A stretch of DNA of 64,000 nucleotides from Fragilaria crotonensis (GCA_022925895.1 JAKSYS010000107.1:55557-119556), one strand, 5' to 3'; counted from the stretch's first letter, positions 53,948 to 64,000 are shown. The notes: generated by a model from the letters alone, not told the origin. Made by a program: numbers and translations.

Positions 53948-56900
53948 TCATGCCATCAGATCTTCGACGATACTATGGAAGATATTCTTGCCCAATGCCT
54001 TAGTACAAATGTCCGCGAAGTTCTCGTCGGACCGGCACCAATGGGCATTAACAATTCGCGCTGCGATAGCCTCCCGGACATAATGGTAGGAAATCGCAAT
54101 ATGTTTCTTCTTAAGTTCGCCATCTGGGATCTCGGCACTTTGTATGACCCCAAAGTTGTCACCGAACAAATCTGTGGGTTTAGTAACCGGGACTCCCAGG
54201 CATCGTAACATATATCGAATTGAAATGGCCTCTTCCACAGCAGATCGCATGGAGATAAACTCCGCACAATATGTGCTTGTCGCAATGCATCCCTGTCGTT
54301 TGCTTGTCCAAATAACCGGAGTGCTTCCAACAAAAACGATCAACCCCGAAATCGAACGTCGAGTGACGTGATCATGCGCGTGGTCAGCGTCGAAAACACG
54401 GTAGTGTCGAGTTCGCGGCCAAACGCAGGTGGAAAGTCAGTACCGACGTCTTCTTTCGCATCCGGGTAGTCGTCCAAAAATCAGGGTGGAAGGAATCGCG
54501 TCGTAATTCGTCATCAATGAGCAACGGACGTGAGTCAAGAACGATACGACGGTTAGGATTCTTCTTGAGATAGCCGAATAAATGTAACGCCAGTTCGAGG
54601 TGGTATTCCTCGGAGCTGCCGAGAATCGGCTGAGCGAAGATACCGCAAACGCGATGTCCAAACGCCCAATAGTGCACGCCCACTGAGCCATGCCGATAAG
54701 CATCTGGTACTTACGGATACCCACATCCGATAACAGGTTGCTTTCATCAAGCTCAGGGTGGCAACCTTCCGGCAGGGAGTGCGGTGCGTCCAAAGTGTGC
54801 CATCCAGTGGAAGTTCATCATCAGATTCGATACGACGAATGCACTCCTTCAAGTATGTAGCACAGCTTAAAACCACGCGCCCTCATCCGGCGAAAAGTTG
54901 TAGTCGTTACCCAAATAATAGGATGGTGGTCCGATAGATTTAAGTAAAAACGCCGCGGAGATCTGTGATTTCCAACGTTCCGGGTCGCGAGCTACGATTT
55001 TAAAATCGTCGACGTGAGTACAAATGTAATCGTACCCATCGCCCTCCTCTCGCGCTCTCATCCAAACATCACGGTCATATCGCGTCGCAAAATCCAAGCG
55101 AGCGTAAAAATCCGCGAAGTGAGCCGAAACGCGACTTGACGAACGTAAGCCGTAAAGTGCCTTCTTAAAATCATGATCGAACCTTCGCGATCGTCGAACT
55201 CAGGTCCTGCTCGAGAATAAATTTTCTCTAAACAGTTGGCAGTGATAAAGGCATTGCCGATATCTCCACAAAGAATCGGCAAATTATCGCGGTGTGCGAT
55301 TAAATCAAGCAAACGCACACTGATTCCTTTAACTACCGTGGAACGTGAGTTGATACCCATCGGATCAACCATGTGACCGCCAGCCACCAAACGAGCTTTG
55401 CGACGTCCGTCTTGTTTAACCTCGAAGATCATCGAGAGCTTCGTCCATTGGTAGTCCGAGTTGGGCTTGTAATCCGGGCCATGGAACTCGAAACAGTCGA
55501 GCCAACAAAGAAGCAACCTCCTTGCGAATAGCGTCAGCCCAAAACGTGTTGCCCGCCTCACGATCCAACTCCAACGCATGTTGAACGTTTCGTGGAATGG
55601 AACGCCGTACTTAACCTCTAACGGGCGGCTGAGCCTACCTGGCTTCTTCCGTTTGCGACTTCCACCGGATGTCGTAGGTGTCCTGGTGGCGACCCGACGA
55701 ATCAGTCGAGTCCCATCCGACAAAGCGCTCGCGATCGTAAGGGCGCACGCAGCTCCGTCACGAATGTAACGGCGACCCGAGTCGCGAAGCAAACGTCGCA
55801 CGATCTGGGTGTGTTGGCGTTTGAATTGGCGTGCCCATCGCGTATAGCGACCGCCAACATATTTACCGTCAGCACACCCGAGCTTATGTTTCAAAATATA
55901 ATCCGCCGTCTCCAAAGGGAAGTCGAGCTTCACCGTCGAAAACGGCAAACACGATGTTTCGTCTGTTTTCCAAAGAACGACAAAATGTAAAACACCATCC
56001 TTCCAAACATGACTGTCGAGTCGTTCAAAACTCTCATCATCAGTCGAGTCTGCAGCGACACGAGAAAGCTGATGAGTAACATCGACGAGGACTGAAGAAT
56101 CCACGTCCTCGTCTTGCGTTATCGGGTGAATATCACCACTCGGTCCCGAACTTTCTGCACGTTCGTGCAAGTCAAACGCCAAACCGTCGTTCGATGAATC
56201 CGCAGGGGCAAGTGCGGCGGGAAAACGCGAGTGTCCGAACAGTAAAGGAGTATTGGACAGTAACGCAGGATCATCGTTTGAAGGACTCGAAGCGAGCAAC
56301 ACGTTTGGGATAGGATCATGAGCCACGAGATTGTCTGGCATAACAGGCTGCTCCTCTGGAACTTGCGACATCCGCTGCAGTGGGATGTCGTTTGTAACAG
56401 AGGAGCAAGGTGCAGGAACGTCATCCGATAGGCGTGGACGTGTTGTCGGCGGACCATATACTTCCAAGATTCCGTCATCGTATGGTTCCTGTTCCTCAAG
56501 AACACCATTGGGGTTGGTGAACAAAGTGTTCCGAACGTGGTCCGGGGATATGTCGGCCACGACGTCAGAAAATACATCGTCAACGCCCGATTCGGAGACC
56601 GAAATCGGGTCCTCCAATGGTGTGCGTTCGTCGCCTTTATAAAAGGTCAACGACGTCGTCGTAGAATCATTGTGTTCCACGATCGGCGGTAGCTCCCGCG
56701 GGTATCGCTTGCGTATTACAGAACGCGCGAGAACCTGCGGTTGCGAATCATCATCAGGCTCAGGCTGCGTCAAAATCAAGAAGCAAAATGCGTCACCAAT
56801 ATTCTGGGCGATGCCCAAAAAACGTCCCTTCAGCATCTTGGTCTTGGGAAATGATTGCCGCGGCTGATAATACCAAACCGGCTGCCAAAAACTGAATCGG

Positions 56901-58140
56901 AACATGCTGATGTCAGGTCGGTCCCCCCAGTGTGCTTCATGCGGAGTGCGCCAATCAAGACTCCGACGCGCCAGTACGGTTCGTAAGAGCGAAACGTACT
57001 CAAGCGCAAAGCACCAATACTGTAAGGGACAACCGGTGATCCGCAGCAGATGAACGGTAGCGGCCTTCAAAGCACCGCCACGCCGTTCAGCAAGGTTTTC
57101 ATTCGGGTGGTGTGCTTCCGTGAAAACAGACTGGATGGACATCGACGTGAGATAATCAACCCAACGCTTCCCTTTAAACTCAGGGCGTTATCCGACTTCA
57201 GTACCAACGGTGCACCACATTCAGTAACCATCCGAGGTAAAGTCGTCGGACTCTGTGAACGACGGCGCATTAAATAAATTACGTCTAACCCGGTGCGCTG
57301 AAAACTAAACAAGTTCCAGCACGTGAAGCCTCGCACCGACGGTATCGAAGAAAAGAACGTGTCAACATAGCACGTATCGTTTACTCGGCGAACCCGAAGT
57401 TCCGGAAGTCGCGTTTGAAAATGATCGCGCATGATTTCACGAGACTCTGCCTCCACCGAGGGAACGAGCTGCGTCGTCGCAGCGAGGGTTTTGCTTACCA
57501 CGTGATCGGGGGCAAACCCAAGATTATACTTCCATGCCGTCAGATCCGGGGATGCGTGAGGACGTCGTCGCGAGTGTAGACGAGCGAATGGTTCGTATGG
57601 AACGGAGCCATCCGTCAAAACAATCGCAGGTAAAGCGCGCTCCTCTGCAACTGTGATCCGGTAGACCGCAAAGAAGCATTTCGTACCGTCAAAATAAAAC
57701 GGTAACGTTGTATCGCCGAAGCGAGCAGCTTGCAAACCAGGATTGCCGTGCAAATCCCGTTCGCATCGTGCGCGATCGTCAATACCATTGCGTTGGTCGC
57801 GCAACGATTGGTGCACGGAAAGGAGTGACTCCTTCTGTGCAGGGTTTGAGTCGTAGAGAGCCTCGTGGGCATACGCTGCGTACTCTTTCCCGTCTTCGCC
57901 GACGACCTTGGCGACAGCCGAGACGACAGGAAAGTACTCACCGACATTACGTCCGGCAAACGCTCCTGTCATCATAACTTCGACCCGTCGTCGCGATGAC
58001 CCGCCAAACCGACGTCAGGAGGGTTTGGTCGTTGCCAGTATCCGACACCAATATTTGCTGCGAGGAATCTGCCTCAGTGATCTCGTCGTTAATGCGATGC
58101 ATCCGACGTAACACACGCACAGCAGACTCCTCTGCAACCA
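53948..58140 (-). pseudogene. Broken pol of copia element 2 (PR-IN-RT-RNase H)
   Basis: Protease motif VSDTGNDQTLL is at about 58051-58019. After a frame change the protease region continues as MTGAFAGRNVGEYFPVVSAV and runs into the integrase. The integrase shows YVDTFFSSIPSVRGFTCWNL, VLKSDNALS and EAHHPNENLAERR. A long acidic linker and a chromodomain-like segment (LHFVVLWKTDETSCLPFSTV) lead to RT: RKARLVAGGHMVDP, CGDIGNAFITANCLEKIYS and the catalytic THVDDF near 55010 (HVDD in place of YVDD). RNase H ends with STYCAEFISMRSAVEEAISI and DNFGVIQSAEIP. Frame changes lie near 58000, 57100, 55100, 54870 and 54350-54700. Confidence 0.85.
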
Positions 58141-58141
58141 G

Positions 58142-59674
58142 TCAACTGCTACGTTCAGTAACGATCCGGCGCGACTTCTGCAATCGAATCCTCTTGCGTG
58201 GTGGTTCGTCGTTACTTGTTGCATCGCCACCGGCAGTATCTTCACCGTTAGCTGTCGGATCCTGGTTCCCAGAGCCAGAAATGGTTGCGTTTCCACTATT
58301 TGCGGACGCACGGCGCGATTTCGATTTAGAACGCCCGTTTCCGGAAGAGCTCACCTGTTCGATGAATGTTGAAAAATTGTCGCTCAGGTGAGTCTGAGAT
58401 TTGCCTTTGTGGGCCTCCGTGCGCCAATCGGACAATAATTTAAAAAGCGGACCCCCAAACGAGTGTTTCCATGAATCCGGAAATTTGGGGATCGACCACT
58501 TTGTCCATGTGGTGCCGGAATTGCCAGTTCCGCCGGTCTTGTGCTGATTACCGGAGGATGTCTGGCCAGTGCGTCGTGAGTAACGTGTCGCACTCGTGCC
58601 GTCGCCGCTTAAACGTGCGGCGCGGTCTTTAATCATCAAGGACGTCTCGCGTTCGCGAATCTCTGTCAAGATCGCAGATACGCTACTATCCGGCTTTTGT
58701 ACGATGGAATCCCGGACTAACTCGAAGTCATCGTCCTGGATAGCCACCAACAACAAGGCACGGAGGGTATCTGTGTCTTCGGAAATACGCGCGTTATTCT
58801 TACGCAGACGTTGAAGACAGTCTCGGAACTCCGAAAGGAACTTCGTCGCACTGGTATCCGGATCGAGCCGGATATTCAACAGGCGACGAATGTCAAAGAG
58901 AACGACGTTGGCACGGTTAAGTGCCGTATCGTAGTACGTCTCCAGCCCGCGCCACAATTCAGTCGGGTCAAGGCGTTTATCGTCGAGCATGCTCTGGGCA
59001 ATAGACTGCGCCTGCCCGCCATGAACAGCACCGCGCAAGGCATAGAAAACGCTCTCCGCAACTTCCGGATGTTTCCCCGTCATGGAATGGTCATCTAGAA
59101 AACGTCCAAATCCAGCGGTTCCTAAGACATTCACCGTAGCCTCCTTCCACGTGAAGTAGTCTTCATCGTGGCCCGAGAATTTGTCAAGGGTAGGCACGGC
59201 TTTCTTGTCGAACACTTGTACCTCACGTCTCGTAGGCGAGGATGCGCTACCCCCAGAAGACACACGTCGTTTAAACGCGGTCACGGCAGCGACAATCTCA
59301 TTCATCGTCAGTGTTGGTGTCAAGGTCCCGATAGGAGCGTAGTCGACGATATAGCCGAGCTTCTTAACAATGACCGGAGCAGTGAGCTCGGGTGGAATGT
59401 TAGTACCGGAGACCAAGGCAGCCGCGACATCAGACGACGAAAACACCATTAAGTCTTCCCATGTGTACACCTTCCAGTGGAACGAGAACAAAGCATCAAT
59501 ACCAGACATCAAGGATTCGTGCTCCTCATGGTCATTGGACACCAGGGACACGATCAACTTGAGGTCGGCCGGCTTGAATCGGACCAAACGCGCAGGGGTC
59601 TCGCCATGAGGATCACCAGGGGTGATAGTAGCGAGCTTCTGGCCGGCTGGGGGTGGGGTGGAAGTGGAGGACAT
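58142..59674 (-). CDS. Gag of copia element 2 (open)
   Basis: 510 residues from MSSTSTPPPAGQKLATITPG, with 10 more possible from an ATG at 59704. Blocks such as PTLDKFSGHDEDYFTWKEAT, RLDPTELWRGLETYYDTALN, LFDIRRLLNIRLDPDTSATK and FLSEFRDCLQRLRKNNARIS are typical of copia capsid proteins of diatoms. The C-terminus is basic and rich in Ser and Arg and may bind RNA, but no zinc knuckle is seen. It is the only unbroken coding region among the two copia elements. Confidence 0.82.
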   Translation of the reverse strand: MSSTSTPPPAGQKLATITPGDPHGETPARLVRFKPADLKLIVSLVSNDHEEHESLMSGIDALFSFHWKVYTWEDLMVFSSSDVAAALVSGTNIPPELTAPVIVKKLGYIVDYAPIGTLTPTLTMNEIVAAVTAFKRRVSSGGSASSPTRREVQVFDKKAVPTLDKFSGHDEDYFTWKEATVNVLGTAGFGRFLDDHSMTGKHPEVAESVFYALRGAVHGGQAQSIAQSMLDDKRLDPTELWRGLETYYDTALNRANVVLFDIRRLLNIRLDPDTSATKFLSEFRDCLQRLRKNNARISEDTDTLRALLLVAIQDDDFELVRDSIVQKPDSSVSAILTEIRERETSLMIKDRAARLSGDGTSATRYSRRTGQTSSGNQHKTGGTGNSGTTWTKWSIPKFPDSWKHSFGGPLFKLLSDWRTEAHKGKSQTHLSDNFSTFIEQVSSSGNGRSKSKSRRASANSGNATISGSGNQDPTANGEDTAGGDATSNDEPPRKRIRLQKSRRIVTERSS

Positions 59675-59711
59675 GGTCGACAGGAGAGCTAAGCAACAGA
59701 ACACTGTTAAT

Positions 59712-59820
59712 CGTCATGCACAAGTAGAAGTGACTAAGATATAGATAACACATTCTATCTAGTGTATGTGGGGACGACGTGGCATGTACGGATGGCAGGA
59801 CAGACGATCCTATCCTGACA
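59712..59820 (-). repeat. 5' LTR of copia element 2
   Basis: 109 bp, beginning TGTCAGGATAGG in element orientation. It lies 222 bp before the start codon of the HAD gene, which is transcribed in the opposite direction. Confidence 0.9.
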
Positions 59821-60042
59821 ATAGCCACAAACAAGACTGCCAATCCACCACTCCTAAGAACTGCCAGCAGCTCATCAAAGAATTTCGTCACCTTTTCGAA
59901 CAATTCTGAAAGCTTCGTTCTGTCCATCGCTAGAGTAGCCCTTCATGTGCAACTGCCTCCTGTACCTCTTTTCTTCTCCCACTTTTCTGAAAGAGAATAT
60001 AGAGTCCCGGGCGTTGTTGAAAGACTATTTGAAGAAGATCAA

Positions 60043-61027
60043 ATGAAATCAGCTGTGATCACACTTGTAGCACTATCTCTTCACACACTTTCCAGTCCAA
60101 CGACTGCATTTCAAAACGGCCTGCCGCCCATGTCAAGTCGTCGTGCGATCACCACATCATCGGCCAAACGTGCGATTCATCTCAGCGAAAACAGAAGTGC
60201 CAATCGCTTCGCCCCGCTCCAAGCATCTGGCGACCGAAAGAATGAGACGCCGCAGCCGGATGGCCAATCGGTAGACAGCAACAACAATACGCGAAAACGA
60301 CGCACCAACTCGGCGGAATCCGCCAGTGATTTTAACGAGAAGAACAAAAACTTTCGCATCTATTGTGACCTCGACGGCGTTCTGTGTGACTTTGATGCCG
60401 GCGTCCGAACTCTGTCACGAGGAGTGGCCGCCGACCATTTGCCCACGGGATACATGTGGAGTTTGATTGCCAAGGCCGACCGGTTTTATGAACGACTGCC
60501 ATGGACGCGGGACGGCCAGGCCCTGTGGGAGCAATTACGACCCCTCAACCCAACATTTTGACCGGTGTCAGTCGGGGCAAGACATGTCCCGACGAAAAGG
60601 CAACCTGGTGTCGACGCGAACTGGAGTAGAAACCAATCATGTATGCAAAGCTGCCCGATTCAATAGACACGATGTTGTCAAAGGCCAGTACAAGGAGGGT
60701 CTGGTCAACATCATAACATGCTGGAGTAGCAACAAACACCATGAATCGGGACATCGTGCGTAAGTGCCCGGTTTGAAATAAGTTGCCGTGGTGCACCGCA
60801 TATGCTCACTGCGTTTTAATTTTCTTCGGGCAAGTGTGTTGATTGATGACCGCGAGGTATTGGCTGCGGACTGGGTTTCCAAAGGAGGCATCTTTGTTCA
60901 TCACACGAGCACTGAAACCACACTGCAACAACTACGTGCGCATGGTATACTGGACGACCAGACGGATCTGGACTCGCTCGTTGCTCAACCCACAAAGAAA
61001 CGTACGTTTTCTTCTGTGGCAAAGTAA
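60043..61027 (+). pseudogene. HAD-superfamily phosphatase with plastid-type leader, two apparent frameshifts
   Basis: It begins MKSAVITLVALSLHTLSSPT with TAF just after, a signal peptide with an ASAF-like cleavage site as in diatom plastid precursors. HAD motif I is FRIYCDLDGVLCDFDAG. After LRPLNPT one base seems missing in the T-run at 60556-60559, then motif II reads LTGVSRGKTCPDEKATWCRR. A second base seems missing at 60623. The frame continues VETNHVCKAARFN...NIITCWSSNKHHESG, and a 75-nt GT-AG intron (60760-60834) joins it to AVLIDDREVLAADWVSKGG, motif IV. About 303 residues would result. It resembles the 5'(3')-nucleotidase-like HAD group. All motifs survive, so two assembly errors are as likely as real decay. 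Confidence 0.75.
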
Positions 61028-61503
61028 GGTTGAGGCACGTTTGTGCAGTGAGTCAACGTTATGAGGTGCACCATGTACTTCATTGTGTGAGGGCCTCCTG
61101 CCGTGAATATCTCTTCGATCGGAAACTCTGTTGCGCACAATTCAACTTTTTATTATTTTAGATAGACACCTGAATATGTTGTGTTTGACTTGTGTGCGAG
61201 ATCTCATGGGAGCATTGCCACCGCGCTACGAAGTTATTCCTACAGGTGGAGTCGGCCTTCACGACTCTGTCTCGATGCAGTACGGAAGGGGTCTCAAACC
61301 GCTTCCAGTACGTTGGAGAATTCCTCCTATCAGTCATTCGTCATGACAGAAAAATTCTGGGACTGCTAGCTTAGAAAACAACGTTTTCCCTCTCCATTGA
61401 CAGGTTCAATGATGAGATGGGAGTACTAGGCGTTAGGCCTGCTTAGGTTCGAGTCTCAGGAATGATTCGCGACGTAGCATGCAATATGTAGAACCATTCG
61501 TGA
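61028..61503. other. Spacer between the HAD gene and the MPP6-like gene
   Basis: No gene is supported. A GGTTCGAGTC word near 61446 recalls a tRNA T-arm, but the stems do not pair. The region should contain both 3' ends. Confidence 0.4.
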
Positions 61504-62037
61504 CTACGGCTTCGCCTTTTTGTTCAAACTTGAAGGCGCTCCCGATGATTTCTTGCGCTTCTTTGTCCGCGACGTTTTGTCGTGGTCGGATCGTCCCTTC
61601 AGTAGCTCTTGATATCTCTGCAATAGCTCCTCATCCGACACATGTTTCTCCTTCCGTCCCTCTCTGTCTTCACCAACAATGTATCGCCTACAGTCTTGCC
61701 AGTTATTGTTTACCTTTGGTTTGAAACCACCAAAGGAGCGTCTTCCTATCAGTTCCGATTGAATCCCATACATATCCGAACTGGTCGTTTCCAACGCCGC
61801 AGTAGTATTACTGCCTTTCTCATCCACAGCAACTTGCATGGTCACATCTTGTCGTTCCGTCTCCAATCGCCTCGGCGTTGCAGGCGACTGTTGCTGATTG
61901 CGTTTCTGCATGAATCGCATCCCCAAGGTGGCCCCCGACAAACCCTTTTTCGCTGACCCATTGGAAGGCGCTTTAGACGATGGCGTCAACGAATCAGTCC
62001 CTATACTTGATGGCTTGGCAGTTCCAGGTTTCCACAT
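61504..62037 (-). CDS. MPP6/MPHOSPH6-like nuclear exosome cofactor
   Basis: 177 residues. Three blocks match the MPP6 family in order: GLSGATLGMRFMQKRNQQ near residue 32 (the conserved LRMKFMQR), IGRRSFGGFKPKV near residue 97 (the YGRMSFRGFNP-type block that contacts the exosome helicase), and HVSDEELLQRYQELLKG near residue 131. The C-terminus is Lys-rich (TKKRKKS, LNKKAKP), suited to nuclear import and RNA binding. Known role of the family: it binds the RNA exosome and the Mtr4 helicase in nuclear RNA processing, including 5.8S rRNA. The length is usual for the family. Confidence 0.8.
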   Translation of the reverse strand: MWKPGTAKPSSIGTDSLTPSSKAPSNGSAKKGLSGATLGMRFMQKRNQQQSPATPRRLETERQDVTMQVAVDEKGSNTTAALETTSSDMYGIQSELIGRRSFGGFKPKVNNNWQDCRRYIVGEDREGRKEKHVSDEELLQRYQELLKGRSDHDKTSRTKKRKKSSGAPSSLNKKAKP

Positions 62038-63132
62038 TTTGTTGTGTTGAACGGTTTCGTAACGTGCACTTCGTCGAATCCTCTCTCTCTCTCTCTGCTA
62101 TTCCAACGAGAATGTGACGCTGAGATCCGTCCCGCAGAAGTCGAGAACTAGTACGTAGAATCTGGTGATTCAAGTTTAGTCTACTGTATCTATGATGGAG
62201 CTTGTCGACAAAGGAGGAGAATGATTTCGCAGCAGTGCTACCGTGATTGCTGAATCCAGAAGTTGCTTGTATACAAACAAACTGACTCTTTCAAATTTGG
62301 TTGGTCGGGCGACGTTGTGTTACCTGGTACTACTAGTACTTGTATGAACAGTGCATAAATGACGAGACAGGCGGTGTGCTCCTCCACGATGTACAGTACG
62401 AGTACTACGGTAAGTCATTGTACGATTACGAAAGTGTGGGAGTGTACACAATAGTTAGTACAAGTAGCTGTTCAGAGCTCAACGGTACAATTCTATAGTG
62501 AAGTATTCTCTACACTGTACAGTACAAGTCCACGGAGCACAGTATTCAATTCCAGTTGCAAGTGCTTGTAGCCTCAGATCAGGGAGAATATGGAAGTGCA
62601 CCCCGTCTTTCTTTATGAGTGACGAGTAAGCTGCCGCATGGGGTTTGAGAACATTTCTTTCATGCAGATGCTGAAGTAAGTTGCTGTGCCAATGAAGTCC
62701 TACTGCAAGGTGAGCTGCCACACGTGGTGTGAGGACATATCTTTCATGCCGATGCTGAAGTAAGTTGCTGTGCCATTTATGTCCTGCTGCTTGGTGTGGC
62801 AATTCTCCCTAAATTGCATAGCAGGATACCAACCTGGTTCCAAATTGGTACTGTTCCGTTCTTACCCATTCGCAACCAGATAGGTGTTTCAAATTTGGAT
62901 TGCCCCGGCTCCCGTGCAGTAAACTAAGCTATACCAGCAAAAACAAGGTGATAACAACTAAAAAAAGAGTAAGGATGTTCCTCAACCCGACGCACTCAAT
63001 CGAAACATTCATTTGGCTTCAATAATTCAGCTTGCATCTTTCTATAGATCTAGGGAGGAGCTACAAGTTATTTCATTTTCCACGGCCCAACTCCGGCTCC
63101 AAACAGAATGATGCGGTGGTCAGGTAGCTTTC
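62038..63132. other. Gene-poor region with a short tandem duplication
   Basis: No gene is supported. A TC microsatellite lies at about 62082-62097. Two copies of an 84-bp block (about 62627-62710 and 62711-62794) share TTCATGC(A/C)GATGCTGAAG and AAGTTGCTGTGCC. GTAC-rich stretches occur at 62335-62405 and 62505-62530. A minus-strand frame of about 107 codons crosses the repeat, but nothing else supports it as a gene. Confidence 0.45.
62627..62794. repeat. 84-bp tandem duplication
   Basis: Two diverged units with a period of 84 bp. On the minus strand both stay open in one frame and give related peptides (WHSNLLQHRHERYVL and WHSNLLQHLHERNVL), so it could be the relic of a short repeat protein. 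Confidence 0.5.
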
Positions 63133-63942
63133 CTAGTCCTTCCGGAAAATGACGCTGTTAGCTTTCAAGAGGTAACCCGAGGTACCGTAAAGCTCTTCTG
63201 TCTTCCGCATATCCACTTTTAAAGACGTCCAGCTCTCAATTTCTCTAATCCACTGTGCTTTGGTCTTCATGGACGGACCGACATGTCCCTCTCCAGCCTG
63301 CCCGGGATGAGCAGCCGAGAAAAGGAGCCATTTCGATGTGGCTTGCGCAAGTGCTTGTATGAGGTGTTGATGAAAGTTTACGGGAATGTGTTCGGCAGCT
63401 TCGATGGTCATGACCAAATCAAACTTATTCGAGGGAAGCTGAGATAAGGGCGTGTTGATCCAATCCGTGCTGTCTTGTACCATCCCGGCAAATAAACAGC
63501 TACCCAGAGGAACCGGTTCTACGGTGACCAACGTACTCACACCCTTGTTGCGAAAGCCAGTCAGATAAACTCCCACGCCCCCTCCAAAGTCCATAACAGA
63601 TTTAACACCCGGAAAAATGCCTGGTAATCCTTTGACCGCGGCAAAATCCTGGGGAGCATTGTTGATCATTGGCGTTTGTTCCACATAGGTGCATTCTAAT
63701 CCATTCCTATAGGTCCAGGCACCACCATCCTTGTCGTCGCAGTGTCCATTCACCAATTGAGAGCAATTCTTTGGATCATACGCAGGAGCAGAAGGTGTGA
63801 AAATCCATGATTTGCTTTTAATTGATACTTGCAGCGAAGAACGGAGAAACAATAAGATCAACACTAATATCAAGAAGAGGAACGGAGCTGCCTGTGCAGT
63901 CGTTGTTGATTTCGATTGTCGGCCTTTCATCATGAACTGCAT
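63133..63942 (-). CDS. Membrane-anchored SAM-dependent methyltransferase
   Basis: 269 residues, no intron. A single N-terminal anchor (FLFLILVLILLFL, about residues 21-33) follows a short basic tail, a type II layout. The class I methyltransferase fold shows SVMDFGGGVGVYLTGF as the SAM-binding motif I, VTVEPVPLG as the strand-2 acidic residue, and FDLVMTIEAAEHIPVNFHQH and WLLFSAAHPGQAGEGHVG as later core strands. It resembles the Methyltransf_23/FkbM-like small-molecule or glycan methyltransferases of the secretory pathway. The substrate is unknown. MMKGRQSK gives another possible start three codons in. Confidence 0.8.
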   Translation of the reverse strand: MQFMMKGRQSKSTTTAQAAPFLFLILVLILLFLRSSLQVSIKSKSWIFTPSAPAYDPKNCSQLVNGHCDDKDGGAWTYRNGLECTYVEQTPMINNAPQDFAAVKGLPGIFPGVKSVMDFGGGVGVYLTGFRNKGVSTLVTVEPVPLGSCLFAGMVQDSTDWINTPLSQLPSNKFDLVMTIEAAEHIPVNFHQHLIQALAQATSKWLLFSAAHPGQAGEGHVGPSMKTKAQWIREIESWTSLKVDMRKTEELYGTSGYLLKANSVIFRKD

Positions 63943-64000
63943 GTGGCATGTGGCATACGACTCAGGGCATGTGGCATGTGCGATCGAGGTAAAGTATGTC

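Larger units (their letters stand above)
53770..59820 (-). mobile_element. Ty1/copia LTR retrotransposon, diatom CoDi type (element 2)
   Basis: In element orientation it runs from 59820 to 53770. The LTRs are 109 bp (59820-59712 and 53878-53770), identical except for the inner terminal base of each. The outer ends read TG...CA, and the 5-bp direct repeat ATAGC flanks the element (53765-53769 and 59821-59825). A purine tract GAAGAGGAGG precedes the 3' LTR. Inside are gag and a pol with protease, integrase, chromodomain-like module, RT and RNase H. Gag is open, pol is broken in several places. Confidence 0.92.

Noticed and set aside
59779-60042. Extension of the HAD reading frame upstream into the LTR
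   Set aside because: The first residues are encoded by the copia LTR and also appear at the other LTR. A signal peptide begins at the ATG at 60043.
61383-61460. tRNA-like GGTTCGAGTC box
   Set aside because: The flanking bases do not form a T-stem, acceptor stem or anticodon arm. No tRNA gene could be folded by eye.
62479-62802. Minus-strand frame of 107 codons over the 84-bp duplication
   Set aside because: It rests on the tandem duplication only. There is no recognised domain and no support from flanking structure, so it is listed as a repeat.

Overview
This window looks like nuclear DNA of a pennate diatom. The evidence is short GT-AG introns (about 59-105 nt) in otherwise compact genes, two Ty1/copia elements of the diatom CoDi type, a Helitron, calcium-dependent protein kinases, a pheophorbide-oxygenase-like Rieske protein with an N-terminal presequence, and intergenic DNA crowded with GTAC, CTACCGGTAG and TACTCCGAGTA palindromes. 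No bacterial operon features are visible. The species cannot be named from the sequence alone.

Region 1 (0.7-17.6 kb) is a tandem array of three related units. Each unit has a large AAA_16/STAND-like ATPase with an alpha-helical repeat C-terminus on the + strand, followed on the - strand by a small coiled-coil gene. Unit 1 has the only unbroken ATPase (718-3765). Units 2 and 3 carry single-base frameshifts. Unit 3 has the only unbroken coiled-coil gene (17156-17560). Units 1 and 2 keep only its eroded traces. All three ATPases have Lys where the P-loop normally has its last Gly. A second coiled-coil family follows at 18.0-20.8 kb, with one intact gene and two decayed copies.

Region 2 (21.6-28.2 kb) is a complete copia element with identical 145-bp LTRs and a 4-bp target duplication, but its gag-pol is broken by several frameshifts. 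Region 3 (28.6-33.7 kb) holds a four-exon CDPK, a YacP-like NYN nuclease-fold protein and a Golgi-type sulfotransferase. Region 4 (34.1-39.2 kb) is a decayed Helitron on the - strand with an intact PIF1 helicase part and a 33-residue tandem repeat at its N-terminus.

Region 5 (40.2-53.4 kb) holds a Rieske oxygenase, a membrane-anchored GDPD-like protein, a two-exon zinc alcohol dehydrogenase, two convergent CDPKs, a protein with VP-PGD repeats, and a TMEM53-like hydrolase. Region 6 (53.8-59.8 kb) is a second copia element on the - strand, with 109-bp LTRs, a 5-bp target duplication and an intact gag. Region 7 (60.0-63.9 kb) holds a HAD phosphatase with apparent frameshifts, an MPP6-like exosome cofactor and a membrane-anchored methyltransferase.

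The host genes do not form one pathway. Two local themes stand out: expansion followed by decay of the ATPase/coiled-coil array, and a set of three CDPKs in which two lie tail to tail. Several single-base frameshifts, some in homopolymers, could be true decay or uncorrected assembly errors. The sequence alone does not decide between them.
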